Positions 14,793 through 26,700 of a stretch of DNA of 34,185 bases are shown in pieces. Position 1 is the stretch's first letter. Every line of letters starts with the position of its first letter. The notes below the pieces were generated by a model. That model did no database searches and was not told the origin of the DNA. It worked only from the letters and a program-made list of their open reading frames with translations. Source of the DNA: JBDKTH01 sp964558295 (GTDB lineage: Bacteria; Planctomycetota; Planctomycetia; Pirellulales; Thermoguttaceae); the NCBI GenBank assembly GCA_964558295.1, contig CAZLDQ010000038.1, positions 1 to 34,185 on the forward strand, written 5' to 3'. A program made the translations under genes and the position numbers.

Positions 14793-17700
14793 ATGGGGAT
14801 CTGGGACTCGTTCCGTCGTTTTTCGCTTGGCAAGAAGGACGAACCGCATCGGGGCGCTCTCAATGAACCGGGGAAGCGTGGCAACCCCCGCTCGCGTTTC
14901 ATCCGGCCCCGCAATCTCCGCATGGAGCAGTTTGAAGAGCGTATGCTCTTGGCAATCGCTCCGCTCAGCCCTGCGTTGGTCGCGGTGATTCCCAACACGG
15001 GCACAATGCTTCACGCGAGCCCCATCGACACCCTCTACATCGCACCGGATGAGCTCCTGCTCCGTTTCGCCGAAGGGCAGGACATCAACCCATCCTCGAA
15101 CAACCTCAACGAAATCCAGGTCTATCGTGGAGGCAACGACGGCGAGCTTGGTACGGCGGACGACGTCCGGGTAGCGATCGGCTGGGTCGGCCTCGGTGAC
15201 AAAAAGAGCGAGGTCATCAACGGAGTCCTCACGCAGTACACCAATGAAGTCATCGTCCGGTTTGCCTCAACGTTGCCCGACGATACCTACCGCATTGTCG
15301 TTGGCAGCCAGTTTGCCAACAATGGCGGAAACGTGACCGGCGAGGCCCAAACTCGCGACTTCAACCTCGATTTGGCCCCCCAAGTCATCGCCGTCGTTCC
15401 GCAGCCTATCACGCGAGTCAATGGCGTTCTGCAACAAGCTCGCAACCAGATCGAGGTCTACTTCAGCGAGAGACTCGATTCGGCTTCGGCCCAGAACCCA
15501 AACCTGTACCAGTTGATCTACACGGCCGAGACGGCCGACACGGAGGATGATGAGGTATTGTCCCCGGCTTCCGTCACCTACACCTACGATGCAGTGACCG
15601 GCGAATCCCGAGCCGTCTTGACATTCGATGTCTTGAACAACGATCTGGCCAACTGGCACACCGGTTCCATCCGTCTGCGAGTCGGAGAGGCGTATTCGGA
15701 GATCGAAACAACGGTCTTGGGCGCCTATTTTGACGACGGCTCCAATTCAACAACGATGACCGCTTCGGCGGGAAGTTCCATTGTCGACGGCACCACCTTC
15801 ACCGTCAGCGACGGCAAGAACACCGTTGTCTTCGAATTCGAAGACGCCACGGGAACTCGCAATGGATTGTCCAATCCCAAGCACATTCAAGTGCTCTATC
15901 GCACCACGGACACGGCCACCGCCGTGGCCCAGGCGATTGCCAATGCAATCAACTTCGCGGCCTACTGGAACGGGCTCTACGCCTCGGCTTCCGCCAGTGC
16001 TGCTACGGTCCAATTGATTACCAGCGATGCGGGCAACAGTTTCTATCAGGCGGCAAACGTCGGCACTTTGGGCCGAGACTCCACTGGTTCGGTCAGCCAG
16101 AGTCTCGTAGTGACCGGCGCGATCCTTCCCTCGCAATGGGATCAAGAGAATCTACTCACCTGGGCCGGCTCGGTCGATGACCCCGGCAGCCGCGATCTTT
16201 CCGACAATCTGGATCCGGCCATCGAAGACCATTTCGGCGTCGATGCTCAGGCAGCCGACACGGCCGCGGGGATTACAGCCTACACCTATTCCTTCCCCAG
16301 TGTCATCAGTTCCCTTGCTGGCTCCTGCAAGAACCTGATCACCGAAGCGCAAAAGCAGCGAGCCCGTGAAATCTTCGCTCTCTACAGCCAATATCTCGGG
16401 GTGAGCTTCCACGAGGTGGCCTCTGGCGGCATTCAAGTCGGCACTGGTGATCTTGCGGCCCTCGGCTATCAGTCGGGGCCTGGCGGCGTGGCCGGTCTCG
16501 GTGGTACGGGCGTGGCCCTGATGGACTTCGCCGAAGACTGGGGCGACAGCGAGTTTGGCGGCTCCTGGTTCACCGTGGCCATGCACGAAATCGGTCATTG
16601 CCTCGGCTATGGGCACTCCTATGATTCGGCTCCCGGCACTATCATGGGTTCCAGCGAGGATGTCGATACCACGGCCATTGCGGCCGAACCGGTCTTCCCC
16701 GGCAACATCGACATCGTCCACGGCACCTACATGCATCGTGCCGACAGCGCCGATATCGATCTTTACAAATTCAAGCTCGAAGAGGCGGGCACATTCAGCG
16801 CGGAGATCCTTGCCGAACGCCGCGACAACTCGAGTCCCCTCGACAGCGTGTTGGCCCTCTATCGAGAGGTCCAAGTCGAGGAAGACGGCGTCACCGTGAC
16901 CCGCTATGAGTTGGTCGCCCGTAACGACGATTACTACAGCGCAGACTCGTTCCTCGAACTGTATCTCACCAAGGGAACCTATTACATCGGCGTCAGTTCG
17001 ACGGGCAATACGGACTACGACGCTACCGTCGACAACAGCGGGATGAACGGCACCACCCAAGGCGCCTATGACCTGCGATTGAATTTCAAGCCGGGAGGTG
17101 TCAATCCTAACGATTCCAACACCTTCAAGGGCATCCCGACGAGCAACCTCGTCGATGCGGACGGCGTCGCGACCCTCCTCGATGGCGACGCCGACGGGAT
17201 CCCGGGAGGCAACTACAATTTCTGGTTTACATCCCGGTCCCAAGGCAAGACGATCTATGTTGACAAGGCCTACACGGGAACCACCTCGCGTGGCACCTTG
17301 GCCCAGCCCTACAAGACGATCTCCCAAGCCTTGAGCGTTGCCACGGCGGGGAACATCGTTCGCATCGTAGGCAACAACTTTGAAAACGATTCTCCCGACA
17401 TTATCGCCGTTGCCGGTTCGCTGATCGGCGATGGCCAAACCTTCACCGTCAGCGACGAATTGCAGACGGTCGTCTTCGAGTTCGACAGCACGAACAGCTT
17501 GAACGACCCCAGCCGCATCCGCGTGCCCTTCACATCGACCAGTACAGCGGCCGACATCGCCACCGCCGTCGCCACCGCTATTCAGACGGCAGTTACCACG
17601 CGCAAACTCCAGGTCACCCCCACGGTCAACGGCACCGTCGTGAAGCTCACCGGGCCGTCCCTTGTTGAATATAGCTGCGGCAGCTCGCCGTTGGGAACAC

Positions 17701-20700
17701 GACTCCAGGACAACAAGCCTTATGTCATCGGCACCACCGATTCGACCCTTGACGGCGTGAAAATGGACATCCCCAAGGGCGTCACCGTGATGATCGATGC
17801 CGGCGCGGTGTTCAAGATGGCAGGGGCAAATATCGATGTGGGCAGTTCGACCCAGGGTATCGACCGCAGCGGCGGCGCCCTGCAAGTCCTCGGCACGCCT
17901 CTCCATCCGGTCTATTTCACCTCGATCAAGGACGAATCGATCGGCAACGACGTCACGAGCGGCGAGACCGTCGGGCGCGCGGGCGACTGGGGCGGGCTGG
18001 TCTTCCGGAACGACCTCGACTACGACTACATCGCCGACTACGATCCGGCCAGCGGACTGGCGCAGCGCAAGGTCCTCGAAACCCAGGGGATCTTCCTGAA
18101 CTACGTCAACCACGCCAACATCTGCTACGGCGGCGGCGAGGTCAACGTCAATTCACAGTTGACTGTCTACTCTCCAATCCATCTGCTCGAATCCCGGCCC
18201 ACGATCAGCTACAACACGATCACCTACAGCGCCGATGCGGCCATGTCGGCTGATCCCAACAGCTTCGCCGACACACGCTTCCAGAACTGGGATTACGACA
18301 ATCAGTACGTGTTCACGGCCGACTACGACCGTGTCGGTCCTGACATCCACGGCAACCGCATCGTCAACAACACACTCAACGGCCTCTTTGTTCGCGTTCT
18401 CACCTCGGCCGGTAAGCCGATCACGGAACTCGACGTCTGCGCCCGCTTCGACGATTCCGACATCGTTCACGTCATTGCCGAAAACCTGTTCATCAGTGGC
18501 ACGCCCGGCGGCGGCTACCAGGCTGCTCCCACCGCGCCGCTGACCTTGTCTGACCGGAACGTCATCACAGCAGTCGACGGCGCGAGCATCGCCGATGGCG
18601 CCTACTTCTCCGTCTACGACGGTGCAACCCGCATCACGTTCGAGTTTACCCTCGCCAGCGATCCGAACGGCTACATCGCTGGTCGAACACCGATCCTTTA
18701 CAGCCGGACTGACAACGCCGCTACAATTGCCGCAAGAGTCGCCCAAGTCATTGATGCAGCCTTCGCGGCTCTCAATCCCTCGCGTCCGACACTCGACGCC
18801 ACCGCAGCCGCCGATGGCACGATCACGCTCAACTGCCACGGAACAACGCTTTCGATCGACGGACTCGACAAAGTCTCTGCCCGCATCGACGCGCGCTTGG
18901 CCATCGACCCGGGAGTCGTCGTCAAGCTGAGCGGGGCGCGGATCGAGGTCGAGATGGGCGCCCAGTTGATCGCCGAAGGCTTGGCCGGTGCGGCCGATGC
19001 CCCACCGTCCAAGGTGATCTTCACTTCGCTCTATGACACACGCTACGGCGCCGGCGGAACTTTCAGCACATCGAGCAGCACCACGCGAGCCGTCCAGAAG
19101 GGCGACTGGGGTGGACTCTACTTCGCCCCCGGTGCCGAGGGGAGCCTCGACTTGGTGGTCGTTGCCTGGGCCGGCGGCGTCACGGCCATTGAAGGGCGCG
19201 CAGCAGCCTTCAATCCGGTGGAAATCCAGCAAGCCCAAGTCCGGATTGCCAACAGCCGCTTCGAGAACAACGAGGCCAACAATCCGGGCGACAACCGCAA
19301 CGGCCGGCCGGCCATCGGCGACGCCGTGATCGCCGTGCGCGGTGCGCAGCCGGTTATCGTCAACAATGATTTCCTCAACAATGAGGGGGCCGTGGTCTCG
19401 ATCGATGTCAATTCGATGAAATCCGACGTCGTCACCGACTGGGGCCGCAGCACAGGCACGGCGAATGTCTTTGATGCGTACGCCAGCAACGCCGGCCCTA
19501 TGGTTCGGGAAAACCGTCTGAGCAACAATGACATCAACGGCATGGAGGTCCGCGGCGGCGTCCTCTCCACCGAGGTCGTTTGGGACGACGTCGACATCGT
19601 CCACGTCCTGTTCAGCGAGATCTACGTACCCAATTTCGAGCACTACGGCGGCATCCGGCTTGAGAGCAGTTCCACCCAAAGCCTCGTCGTAAAACTCTAT
19701 GGCGCCAACGCCGGCTTTGTCGCCAACGGAAAACCTCTGGAGATCGATGACCGTATCGGCGGCACGATCCAGATCCTCGGCACCCCCGGCCATGCGGTGA
19801 TTCTCACCTCGTTCTTAGACGATTCGGTCGGCGCCGGATTCGATCTGCAAGATCAGCCGCAGTTCAACACTAACAACGCGGCCGGTACTCCGCAGCCCGG
19901 CGATTGGAAGGGCATCACTCTCGACGAGTACAGCAACGACCGCAACGTCGCCGAACTGACCGAGATCGAACTGGCCTACGGCATCGCGGCCGACGCAAAC
20001 GACGATCCCAACAGCGAGGCCCAGTATCTTGGCCAGTTGGCCACCTCGGAAATCAGCGGTGACGACGTCCTTCGTCTCGGTTTCGAGGTTATTGGCCAAA
20101 TCCGCAGCGACGACCCGACCGACGCCGACGTCTACACCTTCAAGGCCACGCCGGGCACCGAGGTCTGGCTCGACATCGACCGCACCTCTGCCGCTCTCGA
20201 TACGATCATCGAGCTGATCGACGCTGACGGCAACGTCCTGGCCCGCTCCGACAACTCCGAGCAAGAGCTCGACGATCCCAGCCTCCTGGGCGGCATTGCG
20301 CGCACAATGGATCGCGATCTCTGGGAAGATCGTGATTTCTACACAACCAACGCTCGCGATGCGGGCATGCGGGTCGTCCTCCCCGGTTCAACCACCGGTA
20401 CCACCACTCAGCTCACCTACTACGTCCGGGTGCGCAGCTCGCTGGCAATCGGCAACATCCCGGCCGGCGATCAAATCATCGACGGCCAGACTTTCAGCAT
20501 TACCTCCAAGGATGCCGATCTCTCGGTCCGGTTCGAGTTCGACAAGGACAACACGCTGATCCTCGGCGCGGGATATCTCTTTGAAGACGGCGACTACCTC
20601 TCCGTGATCGGCTACGATGCGGTTGGCAACGTCGTCGTCCGGGAGTTCGAGTTCGACAACGACAACACTTACACCAACGGGCGGAACCGTGTCGCCTTCC

Positions 20701-23700
20701 TGGCAACCGACACGGCCGAAACACTTGCCCAGCGGTTGGCCAATGCGATCTCCGGCGATCCGGCCTTCACGGTTCTGGCAACCGCCTCCGGCGCGGAAGT
20801 TCTGCTCAGCCAATACGCCGGCGCCGCCTTCTTCCAAGCAGGCCGCGGCGATGCGGGGCTTACCGGCAAGGTGGCCGCAGGCAACATCGCCGTCTTCGTC
20901 AGCGACGCGATGTCGGCCGCCCAGGTCACCACGGCCATCGCCAACGCCATCAGCGCTGCGAAGCACAACACGGGCTTGGCCGTCACCACGAGAGTCCTCA
21001 ACGGCAACCTCGTCCTCGATGGCGTCCATCTCACCGTCAGCACCGAAACGAGCACGTTGGCCAACCTGACCAACACCTCGGGCACGTACCGCCTCCAGGT
21101 CCGCCTGCGTGAGATGCAGGAAGTGGCTGGCTCGGTGATCCAGTATTCCGACATCTTCTATGCCACCACGGGAATCGAGGTCCTCGGCCAGCCCACCCAC
21201 TCACCGCTCACGGCGGAGACCGCTGAGCGCGAATCGATCCTCCAGCCCGGCGCGAACAACTACCTGGCCTCGGCCGAAGAGATCGGCAATCTCCTGGCAA
21301 GCAACCAGTGCGCCATTGGCGTTTCCGGTTACCTCTCGGGTCGCACGGATGTCGACTGGTTCAAGTTCGAGCTTGACTATGAGGACATCCAGTCGATCGG
21401 CAACATCAACGACTCCGGAAGCGTCTGGGCCACAATCTTCGACATCGACTACGCCAACGGCATGGCCCGTCCCGACACGACGATCTGGGTCTTCGACAAT
21501 ACCGGCCGACTGATCCTCGTCAGCCGCGGCTCCAATGTGGCCGACGACCGTTCGACCTCGGGCGTCGGCGGCACCGACGCGCTGACCGCCGGCTCCGTAA
21601 GTGCCAACGATCCCTACATCGGCACGGCCTACATGCCTGAAAAGCAGACTTACTACGTCGCGATCACCTCCACGTTCGCCACAAGCACCCAGCTCGACCA
21701 GCCCTTGACCCGCCTGGAACCGATCGATTCCGTCGAACGGATTGTGGAAGAGCACATTGATAACCAGACTTCAGGGATCGAAGCCGGCCGTCTGACGCTC
21801 ACCCCCAACGAGTTCACGCTCGGCGACGTGGTGATGTACGTCAATACAACCAACGATCTGTTCACAGTCGATCCCTTCACGGGCGCCTTCGAGACGGACG
21901 TCACCGGGTACAACGCGCAGTACTCCACCCCAAGTGTCCTGCCCAACGCCGGACAATCGCCCTGGCTAACCTACTACGACATCGAGATGCGCAATGACGG
22001 CCGTCTCTACACCATCACCGGGCGCGGCGCCGAATCAACCAATCAGCACCCCCTCACTGGTCAGTACCTCCAACTCGACCTCGAAAACGCCTCGCGTACG
22101 CCGATCACCACTCGGGATGATGGCATCATCACCTACGACATCTACAACAACGCGCTGCGTGATCTCGGTACCATCACCTACAGCGGCGAAGGCGTCCAGT
22201 TCCAGGCAATGACCCACGACATCGATGGTCGCAATAACCTCCGCTACGTCTACGCCGTGGGTAGCATGCCCGGTTACGACAACCTCCTGTATGTCCTCGA
22301 CTCCAGCGGCGTCCCCGTTCTTCACCCCAGCACGGGAGTCGAAGCGCGACGACTGGAGAATTCCAACTACGGCGTGAATTACGTTCCGCGTGGCCAGTTG
22401 CTGACCGCCCCCACGTTGTTCGTCGTCAATGCCACGGACACCGAAAGCCCCTACCCGGGCGCAACCGCCTCCAATCCCCTCTCGGCTGATGACATCCAAG
22501 ACGGGATGACCTTCACCGTCACCGACTCGAACGGCACCCCGCTGACGTTTGAGTTCGATTCCGGCCTCGACGTCAGCCTTTCGACAAACGGCGCTGCCGC
22601 CGTTCGCGACGGAGATACGTTCACCCTCAGTTATGGAGCAACAAGCAAGGTTTTCGAGTTCGACAGCGGCGCCGTGATCACGCTTTCCAATGGGAACCTG
22701 ATCACCGACGGCACCACGATCCAAATCGTAGGGCGCAACACAGCCGGGCAGATCGTCACGCAATACTTCGAATTCGATAGCAACGAGTCCTACAACACGA
22801 CGGCCGACTACACCCGGATCATCTTCTCTGCATCCGACACGGCCGCCACGCTTGCCACACGGCTCGCCACGGCAATCACCAACAATCCCAACTTTGAGGT
22901 GACTGCAACGCCTGCCAGTGGGAATCGGGTTTCCTTGACCGACGATATCTCCGCCCAGCGAACCTTTGGGGGAGGCGTACAGGTAACCGGTTCAAGCGGC
23001 GTCAGTGCCGGGCATGTCCCCATCGAATATGAAGAGATCGACACACTCGCCACCTTTGGGACCAGCGTTGTGGAGGCCGTGAACGGAACCTCGCTCTTCG
23101 ACGCCGGATTCGCCGCCCGAACGGGAACCGGAGTTCTCGCCCACCGCTTCACGTTCGGCTGCGTCAACGGGACCGTCACTGACTTGCAGTTCAGCACGAC
23201 CAGCCTCGCCTTGAATCTTGTCGGAGGTGCAAGCGGCGTGGCCGCCGGACGTGTTCGTGTCCCCTTCAACGCGGCATCCACGGCCAACGAATTGGCACAA
23301 GCCGTCGCCACTGCGGTTAATGTCCAGACCTTCGCCTCCAATGCGTTAGTCAACGGCTCGTCGGTCACGTTCGAGAGCACGTCAAGCCTCACCGCCAGTT
23401 CACCGTTAGAGGCCAGAGGCTCGGGCGGCGGCGGAACGATCACCGGCATCGCCTACATCGGCGACCAACTCTACGCCGTCACCAGCAATGGCGGCCTCTA
23501 CAAGGTCAACAACGAGCTCAGTTGGGGCTTTTATCCAGTGAACCCCACGAGCGGCATGCGGTACATAGCCAGAAACACTACCTCCACCGCTCCCACCCTA
23601 GAGTACGTCGCCACGGTCCAGTGGAACGGAGAAGCAATCCGCTTCACCGGTCTGACAGACGGACCAGAGAATGTCGAGGACGCCCGCTACGCCAATCTGC

Positions 23701-26700
23701 TCTTCGCCACCGACTCCAGCGGCCGAATCTATGCGCTGAACACCAACGGCGAACTCCAGCCGATCTTTTACAATGGGGCCGACTTCATCCAGGTTCGTGA
23801 CCTCAACGGCAGTCCCATTAGTAACCTCCAAGGCATCACCTTCTCCACAATCGACTACAACCTCTGGCACCCCACCGACCGCCGCGGCACTGATTCCGGA
23901 CACGGAATCAACACGACGTTCGACTACAGCCGCGTCGCCAACTCACCCGATGGCGATTATCCGATCGAAGGCAACACGAGCTGGTACTTCGGCCTGGAAG
24001 ACCCTCGCACTGAATTCCTGTCCAACAGCGCTCAGCCCGGCGCGAACAACTACTGGGTGAACACCACGGCCGGCGACAATGTCTTCCAAACCTACGACAT
24101 GCCCGGCGGCGCCTATGGCAGCTTGACCTCCAGCACCTTCAGCCTCGAAGGCTACAGTGCACAAGATCTGCCGACACTCTACTTCAACTACTTCGCCGAG
24201 ACGGAAAACAGCACCAACTACGACGGACTGCGCGTTTACATCTCCAACGACGGCGCTCAGTGGGACCTGCTGGCCACGAACACGGATCGGGACGATGCGT
24301 ATTTCCGGGATCCCAACGAACGCTGGTTCAAAGGCGAAGACGTCATCGACACGGGCGATTCGTGGCGTCAGCTCCGCATCGACCTGAGCCGCTACGCCGG
24401 CCAGAGCAATTTGCGATTGCGGTTCGACTTCAGCACGGCCAGTTGCATGAACGTCGGCGTCAACCTGACGACCGGCACATATCTGACGACCAAGTCGGCC
24501 AACAACATCCTCGACGGTGACGAGTTCACCCTCACGCGGGAGAACCGCAACTATACGTTCGAATTCGACATGGGCTACTCGCTCCTGTTGCCCAACGCGG
24601 CCGGCGCCTGGATCAAGGACAAGGATAGTTTCACGGTCTCCGACGGCGTCGCTACGGTCACCTTTGAGTTCTGTACGCAAACGCCCGTGCCGGTCAGCAC
24701 GCCGAACCATCGGTATCTCCTCGTCAACAAGACAATGAGCGCGGAGAAGGTAGCCGAGCTTGTTGTTTCGGCCCTGGAAAGCAGTATCCTTACGGCGGTT
24801 ACCCCGTTCCGCGACGGCGCCCGAGTCTACCTCACTGGCGCCCAGGCCGTGACGATCAACGACGGGATGCGGGCAATCGAAACGGCCACCGGAATCGACA
24901 TTCTGGAAGGGGACGCCCCCGGAACCGTCGCCCCGGGCCACATCCCCGTGCCACTCACCCCCGACATGGATAGCGAAGAAGTGGCCAAGGTCGTCGCCGA
25001 CCGGATCGACCAGTACTTCAGTTCCCACGCCATCCAGGTGACGCAAGCCTGGCAGGCAGGAGTCACTTCGACCGAGTATGCCATTCCCACCTACACCGTA
25101 GACGCCGGGGCTCTCGGCACAATCACGGTCACACTGAACCCCACCGCCATCCAGACGGGCGACATCAACGGCGATGGCACTCCCGACCTCGTAGCTGCCG
25201 TGACCAATGACGCCTCCTACGGGCCCTTTGGTGTCTTCGGCGCTCACCATGCCGTGGGCATCGGCGTCGCGATGAATGGCGACATGAGTGATCTCGACGT
25301 CATCTATACGAACTACGACGTGTTCGGCAGCGAACTCGACATCTCCTCGATCGCCCTCGGCGATGTCACCGGCGACAATCGGGTGGATATCGTCGCCGCG
25401 TGCCGTGGAAACGGGACTCTCCTGATCTTCGCCCAGCAACTTGACGGCTCGTTCGCTGCACCGATTCAGTTGGCGGTCGGTAGCCAGCCCAGTGCGGTCG
25501 TCCTTGGCGACTTCAACGGCGATAATCTTCAGGACATCGTTGTCGCCAACAGCGGAAACGACAACCTTCGGGTCTACCTTGGCAATGGTGACGGCACATT
25601 CGCCGCCCAGCCGGTTATTACGGTCGGCGACAATCCAAGCGCAATCGCCACGGCCGACCTCAACGACGACGGCAATCTCGACCTGCTCGCCGCCAACCGG
25701 GGAAGTGGCACCGTCTCCGTTCTCCTCGGCGTCGGCAACGGCACGTTCGCCTCGCGACCGACAATCGCCGTCGGCACGAACCCCACCTCGATCGCCGTGG
25801 CCGATCTCAACAGTGACGGCAACCTCGACTTCGTCACGGCCAACGCCGGAAGCGACAATGTCTCCGTCGTGTTCGGTGGCGGCGATGGGACTTTCGGGAC
25901 CGCGACAGCCTATTCGGTCGGCGACAATCCCTCGTCGGTCCTCTTGACCGACTTCAACGGCGACGGCGCCACAGACATCATTGTCACCAACCGCGGAAGC
26001 GATACTGTCTCGATCCGCCTGAACGATCTCAGCGAGACGACCGGCCTCGCCGCGGGAACCTTCACTGTACAACGATTGTTCGCCACCGGCGACGGCCCCA
26101 TCGCCGCGGCCGCCGGCGATCTGGACGGTGATGGACGCACCGACCTCTTGGTAGCCAACCGTGATGGAAGCTCCGCATCGGTTCTCCTCCAATATGAACA
26201 GCCGGGCGTGAAGGATGGGCAGATCTTCACTCTCTACGACGGTACCCGTACCGTCACGTTCGAACTTGACAGCGATGGCACCTACACCACGGGCTATCAA
26301 CGGATTGTCTTCACCACGGCCGACACGGCGGCCACAATCGCCCAGCGCGTCGCGGATGCCATCAATCAGGCTGCCATTTCGTCAGGTCTCCGCGCCAGCG
26401 CCACGGCAAGCGGCGACATCGTCGCGCTCGACACGCCCCTGGCCACGGACATCCTCTACTTCAACTCCGGCACCACGCCGTTCGTCGATTACGACGCCAC
26501 CGGCACTTACACCTCGTGCAAGCTCGACGCCGACCTGAGCCTGATTCACCTCTACGATTTCAACGTGACCGATGTGGGGCCGCTCAGCTACTCGGCCATC
26601 AACCACGGCGACGGACTCTTGACCGGCGATTTCCCCCGCGACAAGCTCGCTCGCAGTGTGTATGGCCCCGACGCCAACGGCAACCGCTTCCACCTCCTCG

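Noticed and set aside
25150..26200. FG-GAP repeats as DNA-level tandem repeats or CRISPR-like array
   Set aside because: The periodicity is in the protein. The DNA copies are diverged and in frame, without spacers.
23943..26300. Very long minus-strand open frames (up to 785 residues) opposite the giant gene, also at 16152-18113 and 18153-19793
   Set aside because: They mirror the plus-strand frame. Strong C preference at third positions removes stops on the opposite strand. Their translations are low-complexity G/D/V-rich and show no family motif.
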